Shown here one piece after another: positions 63,841-64,000 of a stretch of 64,000 nt of DNA. The first letter of the stretch is position 1. Every line of letters starts with the position of its first letter. The stretch lies in NCBI RefSeq assembly GCF_003569045.1, contig NZ_BFCB01000003.1, forward strand, positions 2,480,001 through 2,544,000. The letters run 5' to 3'. The position numbers and the translations under genes were made by a program. This stretch comes from Aggregatilinea lenta (GTDB lineage: Bacteria > Chloroflexota > Anaerolineae > Aggregatilineales > Aggregatilineaceae). The notes under the pieces were generated by a model, which made no database searches, was not told where the DNA came from, and saw nothing but the letters and a program-made list of their open reading frames with translations.

Positions 63841-64000
63841 TGTGCGGTCTGTGCGGCATCCTCAACCGCGACGGCGCACCTGTGTCGCACGACGTACTGG
63901 CGGCGATGAACGCGCTGCTGGTGCATCGTGGCCCGGACCAGGGGCGCGAGATCGTCGAAGGCGTGTGCGGACTGGCGAACCGTCGTCTGGCGATCCTGGA
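63840..64000 (+). CDS. asnB: Asparagine synthase (glutamine-hydrolysing), N-terminal part (cut by window edge)
   Basis: The ATG at 63840 overlaps the GT4 stop in TGATG. The visible 53 residues begin MCGLCGILNRDG, with the class II amidotransferase nucleophile Cys2, then LVHRGPDQGRE and LANRRLAIL, the known glutaminase signatures. The gene runs past the right edge. In surface-polysaccharide loci AsnB-like proteins often amidate sugar acids or peptides and may not make asparagine; position here favours that possibility, but it is undecided. Confidence 0.93.
   Translation, partial: MCGLCGILNRDGAPVSHDVLAAMNALLVHRGPDQGREIVEGVCGLANRRLAIL

Overview
The window is a 64 kb piece of a GC-rich bacterial chromosome, most likely from a Chloroflexota (Anaerolineae-like) organism. 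This placement is an inference from gene content: proteins with long Thr/Pro linkers, an LppX/LprAFG-type lipoprotein, a membrane-anchored PknB-type kinase with a very large outer region, a TgpA-like transglutaminase, a CpsD/Wzz-type polysaccharide locus, and rplJ-rplL away from rpoB. I saw no rRNA, tRNA, CRISPR array, insertion sequence or prophage. Coding density is high and most long opposite-strand open frames are GC-driven shadows.

Layout. 1-3.2 kb: end of metH, then a homocysteine methyltransferase/MTHFR fusion. 3.4-6 kb: lipoprotein and 14-helix MFS exporter pair like mycobacterial lprG-p55. 6-12.3 kb: degenerate receiver-GAF protein, an aspartoacylase-family enzyme and a 1357-residue Ser/Thr kinase. 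12.4-17.6 kb (minus): polysaccharide assembly operon (two Wzz-type proteins, CpsD kinase, long RmlA, HAD phosphatase, RmlB). 17.8-22 kb: DUF1232 protein, a probably leaderless lipoprotein esterase, TgpA-like transglutaminase. 22-23.4 kb: L10-leader-controlled rplJ-rplL. 23.5-35 kb: mixed genes (trehalose synthase, FHA, TPR, CpaF, MoeZ-like, STAND-TPR, small enzymes). 35.3-38 kb: topA. 38.1-42 kb (minus): sugar ABC transporter without its ATPase. 42.3-48.2 kb: two tandem GAF-PAS-class III cyclases, a J-domain protein and a cellulose-synthase-like GT2. 48.4-52.6 kb: DUF3068 protein, membrane glycosyltransferase, DUF4870 protein. 52.9-57.8 kb: aspS, an orphan phage-tail-tube-like gene, hypotheticals, a phosphoesterase. 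58-64 kb: tsaE-tsaB-rimI-udg, then WecA-like, epimerase, GT4 and the start of asnB.

The most interesting point is the cyclase pair at 42.4-45.9 kb. The first enzyme has lost both metal-binding aspartates but keeps the transition-state Asn/Arg pair. The second keeps both aspartates but has lost the Arg. Together they can form only one complete active site, the C1/C2 logic of mammalian adenylyl cyclases. They sit at the head of an apparent operon with a J-domain protein and a processive glycosyltransferase, so a second-messenger-controlled polysaccharide output is a reasonable hypothesis.

A second theme is envelope biology shared with mycolic-acid Actinobacteria (the lprG/p55-like pair and a DUF3068 protein). 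A third is the regulatory DNA: an inverted repeat around the tsaE promoter, an L10 leader with attenuator, a promoter placed to make a leaderless mRNA, and a palindrome present in two diverged copies.
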